Shown: positions 54,413-63,631, counted from the first letter of the stretch. The stretch is 64,000 nucleotides of DNA from Proteiniphilum saccharofermentans (GCF_900095135.1 NZ_LT605205.1:4030001-4094000); one strand, 5' to 3'. Translations and numbers: made by a program. The notes: generated by a model not told the origin, from the letters alone.

Positions 54413-55039
54413 ATGAAAACAAAAACATTATTCTTAAGTGCACTGGCCGCTTTCCTCCTAATAGGAGCAACAGCCAACGCACAATTACGCTTCGGGTTAA
54501 GGGGTGAAGTAGGCCTCAACAAACCATCTTTTTCGGAAGAAGTATTCGAAGTGGAGAACCTGAATTCATTCAAGATAGGGCCTACGGCTGAATTTATGCT
54601 GCCGGTGGTGAACCTTGGAGTGGAAGGAGCCATCTTGTACAGCAACGACCGGATGAACGTAAAAGACGTTTCAGAAGAGGGAGCCCAAAGCATAGTACAG
54701 AAAGTATCCAACCACTATCTGGATGTACCGGTGAACCTGAAATACAAGATAGGGTTCCTTCTTCCCGTAAAAGCCTATCTGGCGGGTGGTCCCTATGCGC
54801 GTTTCCTGATTGCAAGTGATGATTTCACGTGGGAGACGATAAAAGGCGAAGTGGAGGCGAAAAGCTTTGAAGCGGGAGTTAACCTCGGATTAGGCGCCGA
54901 ACTATTCAGCCGGTTGGCGGTAGGGGTGAACTACGGGATACGAATGACCGACAACTATTCGGTGGACAAACCGGAATGGACCGACGCGTTCAACGGGAAA
55001 AAAGGCACCTGGTCACTGACGGCAGCTGTATACTTTTAA
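54413..55039 (+). CDS. outer-membrane beta-barrel protein (PorT/OmpW-like)
   Basis: A 208-residue protein with a signal peptide (TLFLSALAAFLLIGATANAQ). Alternating beta-strands follow, such as LRFGLRGEVGLNKPSF and YLDVPVNLKYKIGFLLPVKAYLAGGPYARFLI (in parts), and the C-terminal strand ends in aromatic VYF, which suits insertion by BamA. It is of the PorT/outer-membrane protein beta-barrel class common in Bacteroidota. No specific substrate is known. Confidence 0.82.
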   Translation: MKTKTLFLSALAAFLLIGATANAQLRFGLRGEVGLNKPSFSEEVFEVENLNSFKIGPTAEFMLPVVNLGVEGAILYSNDRMNVKDVSEEGAQSIVQKVSNHYLDVPVNLKYKIGFLLPVKAYLAGGPYARFLIASDDFTWETIKGEVEAKSFEAGVNLGLGAELFSRLAVGVNYGIRMTDNYSVDKPEWTDAFNGKKGTWSLTAAVYF

Positions 55040-55042
55040 TGC

Positions 55043-57280
55043 ATGTATGCTGATGTAATATTGCCACTTCCGCTTTCCGGCCTGTTCACATACGCCATTC
55101 CGGCGGAAATGCAACACAAGATCGGGAGAGGATTCAGGGTAACCGTACCCTTCGGAAGGCGAAAATATTACACAGCCATCGTCACAAAAATACACCGGCA
55201 ATCGCCTGAAAATTTCACCGTCAAGGAGATCCAGTCCCTTCTCGATTCGACCCCTGTTGTAACCGAACAACAGTTGGAATTGTGGGAATGGATCTCTTTT
55301 TATTATCTCTCCGCACAAGGAGATGTGTTCAAAGCAGCACTTCCCTCCCCGATGATGCCGGCCGACCTACAACCCGGCTTCATCCCGAAAAGTGAAACAC
55401 ATCTACGGATCAATCCTACACTGGATGATATTGCTATTAGCGCATCCATTGGAAAGGCGCGCAAACAGCAGTTACTGCTGGACGAAATTATGTGGTTTCT
55501 CACCGAAACCGGTAGGGAAAGTATCAGCAAGAGAGAGGTAAAAGAGCTGACCGGCTACTCCCCGGCAGTACTGAACGGACTACTCCGGAAAGAGATACTA
55601 CACCTTTTTTCCGTAGGGAGAAGCCGCCTCCACCCAAAAACAGCACCGACCCGTACCCCCTACCCTCTGAGCGAAGAACAACAGAAAGCATTAGACACTA
55701 TTCAAAGCAGTTTTTCCGATAAACAGACTGTCCTTTTACACGGAGCCACTTCCAGCGGAAAAACAGAAATCTATATCCATCTTATCCATCAACTTCTTAC
55801 CGAAGGCAAACAGATACTTTACCTCCTGCCGGAAATCGCCCTGACCACACAACTCACCCAACGGCTGCAGGCTGTTTTCGGTGATAAAATAGGTATTTAC
55901 CACTCCGGGATTGACGACCAGGAGCGGACAGAAATCTGGCAAAAGATGTTGTCAGAGACACCCTATGAAATTATATTGGGTGTACGTTCCTCCCTTTTCC
56001 TTCCGTTCCGGCGGTTAGGGTTGGTGATTGTGGATGAAGAACATGAAACCAGCTACAAGCAACAGGAGCCTTCACCCCGTTATCATGCACGCGATACGGC
56101 CATCATGCTGGCACATATGTCAGGTGCAAAAACATTGTTGGGATCGGCAACTCCTGCCATTGAGTCCTATTACAATGCCCAAACAGGTAAATATGGACTG
56201 GTGACCCTGAATAAGCGCTTCGGCAATATAGAGGCACCCCTGGTCAGCCTGCAAAATACTAAAGATCTGCGTCGTCGGAAGAAAATGAAGAACTTACTTG
56301 CCCCTGTATTGATGGACGAGATCAATAAGGCGCTGGAAAACGGGGAACAAGCCATCCTTTTCCGTAACCGTCGCGGTTTTGCTCCAATGGTTGAATGTAA
56401 ATCATGTGCCTGGACACCGAAATGCAACCACTGTGATGTCACTCTTACCTACCACAAGAAAGCTAACAGCCTGATATGCCACTATTGCAATACCTCCTAC
56501 CCTTTGCCATCCGGATGCCCTTCATGCCACGAAGGAGAGTTGAAATCGCTCGGAACCGGTACTGAACGGCTCGAAGAGGAGGTAGCACAACTCTTTCCCG
56601 ACGCAGTAGTGGCCCGAATGGACAGTGATACTACACGCGGCAAGGATTCATTCGAGCGTATCATCAACGATTTTCAGGAGAACCGGATTCAGATACTGGT
56701 CGGCACACAGATGATCTCAAAAGGGTTGGATTTCGGGAATGTGCGTGTGGTAGGTATTGTTGCAACAGACTCGATGTTGAACTACCCTGATTTCCGTTCA
56801 CACGAGCGCGGTTTCCAGTTGATTACCCAAGCGGCAGGTAGGGCAGGACGAAGAGACAAGCAGGGAGTGGTCATTATCCAGACTGTCGACCCCCAACAAC
56901 CGATTTACAGGTTTATCATCCGTAACGATTACGAAAGTTTTTATCAGTCCCAAATCACAGAGAGGAAACTGTTTAAATATCCTCCATTCACCCGTCTGAT
57001 CTCCATTACCCTAAAACATAAGGATGAGCGGAAAGTGGAATCCGGAGCAGCATTTATTTGTCAACAACTAAGACAATCACTCGGGAACAGAGTGTTAGGT
57101 CCCAACAAACCTATAATCAGCCGTATTCAACAACAACATATTCGTGAAGTCCTACTGAAAATCGACCATCACTTCTCTCCCTCCCAAGTAAGGGAATTGA
57201 TCAAAACAGCAGAATCCCGCCTCAAGGGGAATGGCGATCTCAAACAAATACTTCTATATTATAATGTGGACTGGGTGTAA
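55043..57280 (+). CDS. priA: primosomal protein N' (replication restart helicase)
   Basis: A 745-residue helicase. The N-terminal 3'-DNA-binding domain (YADVILPLPLSGLFTYAIP) is followed by Walker A (LLHGATSSGKTEIYIHL), DEEH (VDEEHETSYKQ) and the zinc region CKSCAWTPKCNHCDVTLTYH with CHYCNTSYPLPSGCPSC. RAGRRDKQGVVIIQT is helicase motif VI. It restarts stalled replication forks. The gene starts 3 bp after the barrel gene. Confidence 0.95.
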   Translation: MYADVILPLPLSGLFTYAIPAEMQHKIGRGFRVTVPFGRRKYYTAIVTKIHRQSPENFTVKEIQSLLDSTPVVTEQQLELWEWISFYYLSAQGDVFKAALPSPMMPADLQPGFIPKSETHLRINPTLDDIAISASIGKARKQQLLLDEIMWFLTETGRESISKREVKELTGYSPAVLNGLLRKEILHLFSVGRSRLHPKTAPTRTPYPLSEEQQKALDTIQSSFSDKQTVLLHGATSSGKTEIYIHLIHQLLTEGKQILYLLPEIALTTQLTQRLQAVFGDKIGIYHSGIDDQERTEIWQKMLSETPYEIILGVRSSLFLPFRRLGLVIVDEEHETSYKQQEPSPRYHARDTAIMLAHMSGAKTLLGSATPAIESYYNAQTGKYGLVTLNKRFGNIEAPLVSLQNTKDLRRRKKMKNLLAPVLMDEINKALENGEQAILFRNRRGFAPMVECKSCAWTPKCNHCDVTLTYHKKANSLICHYCNTSYPLPSGCPSCHEGELKSLGTGTERLEEEVAQLFPDAVVARMDSDTTRGKDSFERIINDFQENRIQILVGTQMISKGLDFGNVRVVGIVATDSMLNYPDFRSHERGFQLITQAAGRAGRRDKQGVVIIQTVDPQQPIYRFIIRNDYESFYQSQITERKLFKYPPFTRLISITLKHKDERKVESGAAFICQQLRQSLGNRVLGPNKPIISRIQQQHIREVLLKIDHHFSPSQVRELIKTAESRLKGNGDLKQILLYYNVDWV

Positions 57281-57287
57281 AAACGCA

Positions 57288-57321
57288 AAAAACCGGTACT
57301 CAATACAGAATACCGGTTTTT
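57288..57321. terminator. bidirectional terminator between priA and rng
   Basis: AAAAACCGGTA (57288-57298) and TACCGGTTTTT (57311-57321) form an 11-bp stem with a 12-base loop, with T-runs on both strands. It serves the converging priA and rng genes. Confidence 0.9.
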
Positions 57322-57351
57322 ATTAGTTTTTCGTCCCGTTAGTACGGGATA

Positions 57352-58920
57352 TTATTTCATTTCAATTTCTTCTTTCAGATCTATTTCGTTTCCTTCTTTG
57401 TCATAAAATTCATATTGCAGGAACCCGAGCTTCTGGTCGGGGATAATTTTCATACCTACATTGAATTTTTTTCTCCATTTGTACTTCAACGAAAAGAGAC
57501 CCTGCTGAACATAAGCTGCAACATAGGGATGTATATGCAGACTGAATTTCTTCACTTTTAGCTTGGTCGCTAGATAATCGATCTTTCCTTCCAATGTGTC
57601 TGTGAAAAGAATCGACGACTTTATCTTTCCTTTACCAAAGCAGGTGGGGCAAACCTCGCTTGTGGCAACTTCCATTTCGGGGCGGACACGCTGACGCGTA
57701 ATCTGCATTAATCCGAATTTGCTCAATGGCAGGATATTATGCTTGGCCCTGTCTTTAGCCATCAACTCCTGCATCTTGGCGAGCAACTTATTACGATGCT
57801 CCCCTTTATTCATGTCAATAAAGTCGATGACGATAATACCTCCCATATCCCGCAAACGCAACTGGCGGGCAATCTCTTCGGCGGCAGCCACATTTACTTC
57901 GTAAGCACTCTCTTCCTGACCGAGTTTTGATTTGTTACGGTTTCCGCTATTCACATCAATCACATGCAATGCTTCGGTATGCTCAATAATGAGATAAGCA
58001 CCGTTTTTAAACGTAACAGTTTTTCCAAAGAGCGATTTAATCTGTTTGGTAATGCCGAAGTTATCTAAAATGGGGAGTGCTCCTTTATATTCCTTGACCA
58101 CATTCTTACGGTCGGGGGCAATCACACTCACATAATCGGCAATCTGCCGGGCTACTTCCTGGTCATTGACATGGATCTGCTCGAAAGAGGGACTAAAAAT
58201 ATCGCGTAACAGTGCTACTGTACGTCCCGTTTCCTCATAAATCAAAGAGGGGGCCTTGGCTTTCTGTATCTTGCCGATATTATCTTCCCATCTCTTTAGC
58301 AGCACCTTGAGTTCCGCATCGAGGTCGGCTACCCGTTTACCTTCAGCATTGGTGCGTATGATCACTCCGAAATTTTTCGGTTTGATACTCTGCATCAACT
58401 GTCTCAGCCGGGCACGCTCCTCGCGCGATTTAATCTTTTGTGATACCGATACCCTGTTGATAAATGGTATTAACACCATAAATCGTCCTGCGAAGGAGAT
58501 TTCGGCCGTCAATCTCGGACCCTTCGTTGAAATAGGTTCTTTGGCTACTTGCACTAATATTTCCTGCCCTACTTTCAATATATCCGCGATTGACCCTTCT
58601 TTCTCGATCTCGGGCTGCAGCTTCATCTTCTGGAGCTGCGGTATCTTCTTTTTGTCTTCAACCTGTTTCTGAAAATAGAGAACAGAGTTGAATTCAACCC
58701 CTAAATCCAAGTAGTGAAGAAAAGCGTCCTTTTTATGTCCCACATTCACAAATGCAGCGTTGAGGGCGGGCATCAGTTTCTTAACTTTGCCCAAGTAGAT
58801 GTTTCCAACCGCAAATGAACCATCCTGGCTCTCCTGTTGCAATTCTACCAGTTTCTTGTCTTCGAGAACCGCGATGGTAATTTCTTTGGATTGAACATCC
58901 ACAACAAGTTCGCTTGTCAC
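57352..58920 (-). CDS. rng: ribonuclease E/G family protein
   Basis: A 522-residue RNase E/G catalytic core. An S1 domain lies at about 35-130 (DGSFAVGNIYLGKVKKLMPALNAAFVNVG, in parts), then a DNase I-like domain with catalytic Asp residues in IHVIDVNSGNRNK and IIVIDFIDMNKGEHRNK (ligands for magnesium). The zinc-link CPTCFGKGKI lies near 443. There is no long C-terminal scaffold, so it is RNase G-like. It processes rRNA and mRNA. The start is a GTG at 58920. Confidence 0.93.
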   Translation of the reverse strand: MTSELVVDVQSKEITIAVLEDKKLVELQQESQDGSFAVGNIYLGKVKKLMPALNAAFVNVGHKKDAFLHYLDLGVEFNSVLYFQKQVEDKKKIPQLQKMKLQPEIEKEGSIADILKVGQEILVQVAKEPISTKGPRLTAEISFAGRFMVLIPFINRVSVSQKIKSREERARLRQLMQSIKPKNFGVIIRTNAEGKRVADLDAELKVLLKRWEDNIGKIQKAKAPSLIYEETGRTVALLRDIFSPSFEQIHVNDQEVARQIADYVSVIAPDRKNVVKEYKGALPILDNFGITKQIKSLFGKTVTFKNGAYLIIEHTEALHVIDVNSGNRNKSKLGQEESAYEVNVAAAEEIARQLRLRDMGGIIVIDFIDMNKGEHRNKLLAKMQELMAKDRAKHNILPLSKFGLMQITRQRVRPEMEVATSEVCPTCFGKGKIKSSILFTDTLEGKIDYLATKLKVKKFSLHIHPYVAAYVQQGLFSLKYKWRKKFNVGMKIIPDQKLGFLQYEFYDKEGNEIDLKEEIEMK

Positions 58921-59090
58921 AATTGTTCGTTTTATAAATTAATTTTCAATACTTTAGGCTTCTGTCGTCACAACAGAAAGGAGGCTCTCGCCAGAACCTT
59001 CACCCTGTTTTATACACAAAGAACAAACTTAATAGCCAATTGGTTCTTTTAAGTTTGTTCCTCTATTAGTGAGTAAAAAAAGTAAGACGG

Positions 59091-59183
59091 CTATTTCTTC
59101 TTCTTATGCCTATTCTTTCTAAGTCTTTTTTTACGTTTGTGTACAGACATTTTATGCCTTTTTCTTTTTTTTCCGCTTGGCAT
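59091..59183 (-). CDS. 30-residue basic AURKAIP1/COX24-type protein
   Basis: A very short minus-strand gene beginning MPSGKKRKRHK and ending in HKRKKRLRKNRHKKKK. It carries a good AGGAG ribosome-binding site (59193-59197) ten bases before its ATG. I recognise it as the small AURKAIP1/COX24-domain protein of Bacteroidota, related to mitoribosomal mS38, and probably a small ribosomal-subunit protein. It lies 28 bp downstream of the HU gene on the same strand. Confidence 0.88.
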   Translation of the reverse strand: MPSGKKRKRHKMSVHKRKKRLRKNRHKKKK

Positions 59184-59211
59184 ATGCTTTTTCTCCTATT
59201 TTTATTATATG

Positions 59212-59493
59212 TTATTTATCACCTTTTACCTGGCCTACAAAAGTTTTGGCAGGCTTAAAAGCGGGGATATTATGTTCGGGGATGATGATAGTTGTATTTT
59301 TGGAAATGTTACGAGCTGTTTTTTGTGCTCTTTTTTTCACAATGAAACTTCCGAAACCTCTGAGGTATACGTTTTCGTTATTTGCCAAAGAGTCTTTTAC
59401 CACTTCCATGAAAGACTCCACTGTTGCCAATACCGATGCCTTATCTACGCCGGTCTTTTTCGCAATTTCATTTACAATGTCTGCTTTAGTCAT
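59212..59493 (-). CDS. HU family DNA-binding protein
   Basis: A 93-residue histone-like protein (TKADIVNEIAKKTGVDKASVL at the start, VYLRGFGSFIVKKRAQKTARNISK with the beta-arm, and IIPEHNIPAFKPAKTF at the end). It bends and compacts DNA as a dimer. A TATATTTG promoter box lies at 59558-59565. Confidence 0.94.
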   Translation of the reverse strand: MTKADIVNEIAKKTGVDKASVLATVESFMEVVKDSLANNENVYLRGFGSFIVKKRAQKTARNISKNTTIIIPEHNIPAFKPAKTFVGQVKGDK

Positions 59494-59557
59494 TTTATCT
59501 ATATTTTAATATTAATAATAATACCTTGGGGTAATTGAATAGTAAAATTTTGGATTG

Positions 59558-59565
59558 CAAATATA
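59558..59565 (-). promoter_or_regulatory. -7 box of the HU promoter
   Basis: TATATTTG on the minus strand matches TAnnTTTG, 65 bp upstream of the HU start, leaving a leader of about 58 bases. Confidence 0.55.
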
Positions 59566-59828
59566 TAGCTTTTTTTTCAACACGAAAAATAAATGCATGG
59601 AATTTTTCCGAATTTCCTCAGATTTGTGATTTAATATCTAAAAAATTCAAGATTAAAATCAACTTTCCCTCTATCCCTCTTTCTATTTTCAATTCTTCAC
59701 CTCCAATCATCCCGTTTCCCAGCCAGCTACTTTCCCCAATCCCCCCAGTCACCCCCAGGCACTTAACCACCCAGGTACTCAGGTACCTTCCCATTATCCA
59801 CCTTTTTCCACCTTTCCACTTTTTTCAT
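59566..59828. other. gene-free gap with pyrimidine-rich strand
   Basis: Between the HU promoter and the mutY promoter I see no gene. From about 59660 to 59826 the + strand is almost free of G and strongly C/T-rich, with CCCCCC runs and a GGTACTCAGGTACC repeat near 59774-59787. No hairpin or known RNA is evident. Confidence 0.5.
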
Positions 59829-59836
59829 TAGCTTTG
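59829..59836 (+). promoter_or_regulatory. -7 box of mutY promoter
   Basis: TAGCTTTG matches TAnnTTTG, 32 bp ahead of the mutY ATG. Confidence 0.55.
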
Positions 59837-59867
59837 CCGGAACAAAGAAGAACAGAACGGAGAAGAA

Positions 59868-60938
59868 ATGAAAGAGAAGAACAGGAACTCATTGATTACA
59901 TCGCTTTTACTGAGCTGGTACGAAAAAGAAGGACGTGATCTACCGTGGCGGGAAACTACTGACCCATATAAAATATGGATCTCGGAAATAATTTTACAAC
60001 AAACAAGGGTCGTACAGGGAAGGGATTACTATTTTCGGTTCATCGAGCGATTCCCTACTGTGGAATCACTGGCTGCCGCCAAAGAAGATGAAGTATTGAA
60101 ACTATGGCAAGGTCTGGGTTATTATACCCGTGCCCGCAATGTACATGCCGCAGCAAAACAGGTGAAGAGCATCTTTAACGGTGTATTTCCTTCGACTTAC
60201 TCTAATATCATTTCACTGAGAGGTGTAGGTGAATACACAGCGGCGGCTGTTGCATCGATTGCATTCAACGAGCCTTATGCCGTAGTGGACGGTAACGTAT
60301 TCCGGGTAATTGCCCGTCTATTCGGCATTTCATTGTCGATACATAGCTCGGAAGGAAAAAAAGTGATCAGAGAGATTGCCCAGTCACTGCTTGACACACA
60401 AGATCCCGGAAGATATAATCAGGCAGTGATGGACTTCGGAGCTTTGATCTGTACCCCTGCCCAGCCCAAATGCATAGCTTGTGTACTTCAGGATTACTGC
60501 ACCGCTTTTGCTGGGAACCGGGTGGGTGAACTTCCGGTGAATGATCGGAAAATCTCCATCAGGAACCGGTATTTCCACTACTTCCATATATTACACAACG
60601 GCAGCACGTTTCTGCAAAAACGTAACGGTTCGGATATCTGGAAAAACCTGTTCGAATTCCCTTTGATTGAAACAACTTTGCCATCCGATTTTACAGAATT
60701 GGAAAAGAGAGAACCCTTCAGGAAGCTCTTCGCCGGGATATCCACTTTTTCAGTCGACCACCGGCTGGCAATCAAACATCAACTTACCCACCAGGCCATA
60801 CACACTCACTTTTACCGGATAATTATTCCCGATGAGATTCCATTCAATCCTCCCAAGGAGATATTTAGAATTGATGATGAACAACTTTTGGAATATCCGG
60901 TATCAAGATTAACCCACAAATATCTCGAGACAATTTAA
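59868..60938 (+). CDS. mutY: A/G-specific adenine glycosylase
   Basis: A 356-residue base-excision enzyme that removes A opposite 8-oxoG. The catalytic Glu lies in WISEIILQQTRV, the HhH motif is LRGVGEYTAAAVASIAF and the GVD-type Asp lies in YAVVDGNVFRV. The 4Fe-4S cluster is CTPAQPKCIACVLQDYC (C-x6-C-x2-C-x5-C). The C-terminal NUDIX-like domain recognises 8-oxoG. Confidence 0.95.
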   Translation: MKEKNRNSLITSLLLSWYEKEGRDLPWRETTDPYKIWISEIILQQTRVVQGRDYYFRFIERFPTVESLAAAKEDEVLKLWQGLGYYTRARNVHAAAKQVKSIFNGVFPSTYSNIISLRGVGEYTAAAVASIAFNEPYAVVDGNVFRVIARLFGISLSIHSSEGKKVIREIAQSLLDTQDPGRYNQAVMDFGALICTPAQPKCIACVLQDYCTAFAGNRVGELPVNDRKISIRNRYFHYFHILHNGSTFLQKRNGSDIWKNLFEFPLIETTLPSDFTELEKREPFRKLFAGISTFSVDHRLAIKHQLTHQAIHTHFYRIIIPDEIPFNPPKEIFRIDDEQLLEYPVSRLTHKYLETI

Positions 60939-61039
60939 ATTAATCAGTTAAGCAATATGAGTTGAACTTTATCATTGTGAGAATTAAAAATGGAGGAGTA
61001 AAGGTGACTTAAAATGACTATTTTAATGAATATTTATTG

Positions 61040-61069
61040 TTGCTAATTACAAATAAATGCTTAATTTTG
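61040..61069 (+). promoter_or_regulatory. promoter of ssb
   Basis: TTG (61040-61042) and TAATTTTG (61062-61069) are separated by 19 bp, the expected Bacteroidota -33/-7 arrangement. The ATG follows 43 bp later. Confidence 0.75.
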
Positions 61070-61112
61070 TTTTTACAGTGATAGCTATTCTAAACCCAAA
61101 AATTTTTAAATT

Positions 61113-61571
61113 ATGTCGGTAAACAAAGTAATCTTAGTAGGGAATGTGGGAAGAGACCCGGAAATGAAGTATTTTGACAATGATGTTGCTAAAGCGAACT
61201 TCTCGCTGGCAACCAGCGAAAGAGGTTACACAACTTCTGGCGGCACGCAGGTGCCTGAACGTACGGAATGGCATAACATTGTATGTTGGAGAGGATTGGC
61301 GCAAGTTGCTGAAAAATTTGTAAAGAAAGGTACATTGGTGTATGTGGAAGGAAAAATCCGCTCCCGTTCATACGATGACCAGAATGGGGTGAAAAGGTAC
61401 ATTACCGAAATTGTGGCAGATAATCTGGAACTTCTGGGCCGCAGGGGAGGTAGTGACGAGGGATTTGGAAATAGGGAAAATGAAAATGAACAAAATCACG
61501 CCGCTTCGTCGGGCAGTGCCCTTAGCGACGAGCAGGACGAAATCTCAGACGCAGATGATTTGCCATTTTAA
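61113..61571 (+). CDS. ssb: single-stranded DNA-binding protein
   Basis: A 152-residue OB-fold protein (VNKVILVGNVGRDPEMKYF at the start, EWHNIVCWRGLAQVAEKFVKKGTLVYVEGKI in the middle, in parts). A low-complexity linker follows and the acidic tip DADDLPF binds partner proteins. It coats single-stranded DNA in replication and repair. Confidence 0.96.
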   Translation: MSVNKVILVGNVGRDPEMKYFDNDVAKANFSLATSERGYTTSGGTQVPERTEWHNIVCWRGLAQVAEKFVKKGTLVYVEGKIRSRSYDDQNGVKRYITEIVADNLELLGRRGGSDEGFGNRENENEQNHAASSGSALSDEQDEISDADDLPF

Positions 61572-61582
61572 ATAAAACATTG

Positions 61583-61590
61583 TAATTTTG
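61583..61590 (+). promoter_or_regulatory. -7 box of gldE promoter
   Basis: TAATTTTG matches TAnnTTTG, starting 12 bp after the ssb stop. Transcription would begin near 61597, at the base of the adjacent hairpin. Confidence 0.55.
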
Positions 61591-61593
61591 CGG

Positions 61594-61643
61594 GAGAATG
61601 TTTTATCGCTTCCCTTCTGGAAATCAAGCGCTAAAACATTCTC
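61594..61643 (+). promoter_or_regulatory. 5' leader hairpin of gldE
   Basis: GAGAATGTTTTA (61594-61605) pairs with TAAAACATTCTC (61632-61643), and after one mismatch CGCTT (61607-61611) pairs with AAGCG (61626-61630), giving 17 pairs. TAAAACATT also occurs at 61573-61581, so in read-through transcripts the AATGTTTTA arm could pair with either side. It would sit in the leader of a gldE transcript. Confidence 0.6.
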
Positions 61644-61669
61644 TCTTTGTTTCACTAAAAAATTGCCAC

Positions 61670-63001
61670 TTGGACCCTGACCCTTTATCGTTATTAAACG
61701 TATACCTGACGGCAAGCCTGCATGCATTGCCCGATTATATCATTGCGGTACTGCTTCTCCTGCTTATTATCTCAAATGCAATTGCTTCAGGTGCTGAAGT
61801 AGCTTTTACTACACTGGAAAAGAAATTTGCCGACGACCTCCACACGTCTGAAGAACCAAAAAATATCCGCATTTCAAACCTACTCAAAAAACCGGAAAAA
61901 TTATTGGCATCCCTTGTGGTTGCCCAGTTATTCCTGCAAGTCTCCATCACCGCGCTGCTCATTTGGCTGCTGAGCCGTCCGACCCTTTTCGGAGGGAACA
62001 GCATTGATCTCTCTGTAGCGGGAATAATTGTCATTATCTCTCTTATTCTTTTATTTAGCAATATCCTTCCCAAGCTCTATGCTTCTCAATATCCCCTCCG
62101 TTTCGTAGAAAACAATATCCTATTTATCAGATTAATAAATGCACTGGCAAGCCCCTTCTCTTCGTTGCTCGCAAAAAATGCCGCCGCCTTTAACCGTACT
62201 CCATCGCAACGGCAGCATGAGATCTCGGCAAATGACCTATCCAAGGCGCTTGAAATCAGGTCTAACGAGATTACGCATGAACAGGAAAAAGAGATGTTAG
62301 AGGGAATTATCCGTTTCAAGGATAAACTGGTAGATGATGTATTAGTCTCCAGAAGCGATATAGTGGCTATTGAGTTACAAAAACCTTTTACAGAACTGAT
62401 TGATTTTATCGTAGATGCCGGTTTTTCACGTATTCCTGTATTTGAGGAAAATGCTGATAATATTAAAGGAATCCTCTATGTAAAAGATCTACTACCGCAC
62501 TTGGGGAAAACACCCTCTTTTAAATGGCAAACGTTGATCCGACCGGCTTATTTTGTGCCGAGGACAAAACGTATCGACGACCTGCTGGAAGAGTTCCGCA
62601 CCCAGAAGATCCATATGGCTATCGTAGTGGATGAATATGGAGGCACGTCGGGATTGGTCACGATGGAAGATATCCTTGAGGAAATTGTCGGCGATATCAG
62701 TGATGAATATGATGAGGAACTGCCTTTTTACACTATTGAAGCAGATGGCTCTTATATTTTCGAAGGAAAAACCCAGTTAGAGGATTTTATCAAGATCACC
62801 CAATTACCGGCAAAAGATTTCGAGGAGATGTCGGAAGAGGTGGACACCCTTGCCGGGTTACTGTTGGAATTGAAAGGCGATTTTCCGAAACGGAAAGAGA
62901 GTTTCATTTACAAAAAGCATACTTTCCAGGCAGAAGACCTGAGCAAGAAACGGATTACCAAAGTGCGTTACATCCCTCCAACAGTAAATAATGAGGAATA
63001 A
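61670..63001 (+). CDS. gldE: gliding-motility-type membrane protein GldE (CNNM/CorC family)
   Basis: About 443 residues from the TTG at 61670 (DPDPLSLLN follows), which resembles the usual GldE start; an in-frame ATG at 61598 lies inside the leader hairpin and is less likely. Three or four membrane helices (DUF21, ALPDYIIAVLLLLLIISNAIASGAEVAFTTLE, in parts) precede paired CBS domains (VLVSRSDIVAIE, KIHMAIVVDEYGGTSGLVTMEDILEEIVGDI) and a CorC/HlyC C-terminal domain. It is essential for gliding in flavobacteria. In non-gliders the role is unclear and may involve ion transport. Confidence 0.88.
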   Translation: MDPDPLSLLNVYLTASLHALPDYIIAVLLLLLIISNAIASGAEVAFTTLEKKFADDLHTSEEPKNIRISNLLKKPEKLLASLVVAQLFLQVSITALLIWLLSRPTLFGGNSIDLSVAGIIVIISLILLFSNILPKLYASQYPLRFVENNILFIRLINALASPFSSLLAKNAAAFNRTPSQRQHEISANDLSKALEIRSNEITHEQEKEMLEGIIRFKDKLVDDVLVSRSDIVAIELQKPFTELIDFIVDAGFSRIPVFEENADNIKGILYVKDLLPHLGKTPSFKWQTLIRPAYFVPRTKRIDDLLEEFRTQKIHMAIVVDEYGGTSGLVTMEDILEEIVGDISDEYDEELPFYTIEADGSYIFEGKTQLEDFIKITQLPAKDFEEMSEEVDTLAGLLLELKGDFPKRKESFIYKKHTFQAEDLSKKRITKVRYIPPTVNNEE

Positions 63002-63631
63002 ATGCTGATCAGAAGAGAACATACCGATAACGGAGGATTGTTGGGGATTTGGAAGATGGATGAATCTCGTGCAGAACTTTTACAACTTCTTCCGGAACAT
63101 ATGAGATCCGACGCGGTTGAACATATAAAGACCATTCGTTCCGAAAGACGCACCACCGAATGGCTCTCCACCCGTATCCTGTTGTTCATGCTGTTAAACG
63201 AGGAAAAAACCATTCTTAACCATCCGGACGGTAAACCTTATTTGGAAGACGGGACCCACCATATCAGCATATCCCACACAAAAGATTATGCGGCCATTTA
63301 TCTACATAAGACCCATCTAATAGGAATTGATATCGAGATCCGGTCGGAACGGGTCAGAAAGGTAGCCGACAAATTTATCGGGGATACTGAGTACATAGAT
63401 CCTTCACAGAAAACAGTACATCAACTATTGCATTGGTCTGCCAAAGAGAGTATGTTCAAGCTGATGGAAGAGAATGAGATCCATTTCAAGCACCATCTCC
63501 ATATCCAGCCGTTCACTCCCGTATCCAAAGGAATTATAACAGCCACGGAAACCAAAACCGACCTTAACCGTACTTTCAATATACACTATGAAGTACATCC
63601 CGACTATGTGCTTACATGGGTCGCAGGATGA
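63002..63631 (+). CDS. 4'-phosphopantetheinyl transferase superfamily protein
   Basis: A 209-residue Sfp/AcpS-type enzyme. The magnesium-binding motif LIGIDIEIRSERVRKVADKFI (in parts) and the WSAKESMFKLM motif near 144 are present. HISISHTKDYAAIYL is the preceding family block. It attaches phosphopantetheine to carrier proteins. It starts right after the gldE stop. This pairing with gldE is usual in Bacteroidota. Confidence 0.88.
   Translation: MLIRREHTDNGGLLGIWKMDESRAELLQLLPEHMRSDAVEHIKTIRSERRTTEWLSTRILLFMLLNEEKTILNHPDGKPYLEDGTHHISISHTKDYAAIYLHKTHLIGIDIEIRSERVRKVADKFIGDTEYIDPSQKTVHQLLHWSAKESMFKLMEENEIHFKHHLHIQPFTPVSKGIITATETKTDLNRTFNIHYEVHPDYVLTWVAG

Noticed and set aside
61598-61669. N-terminal extension of GldE from the ATG at 61598
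   Set aside because: This stretch forms a strong hairpin right after a TAATTTTG box and does not resemble a GldE N-terminus.
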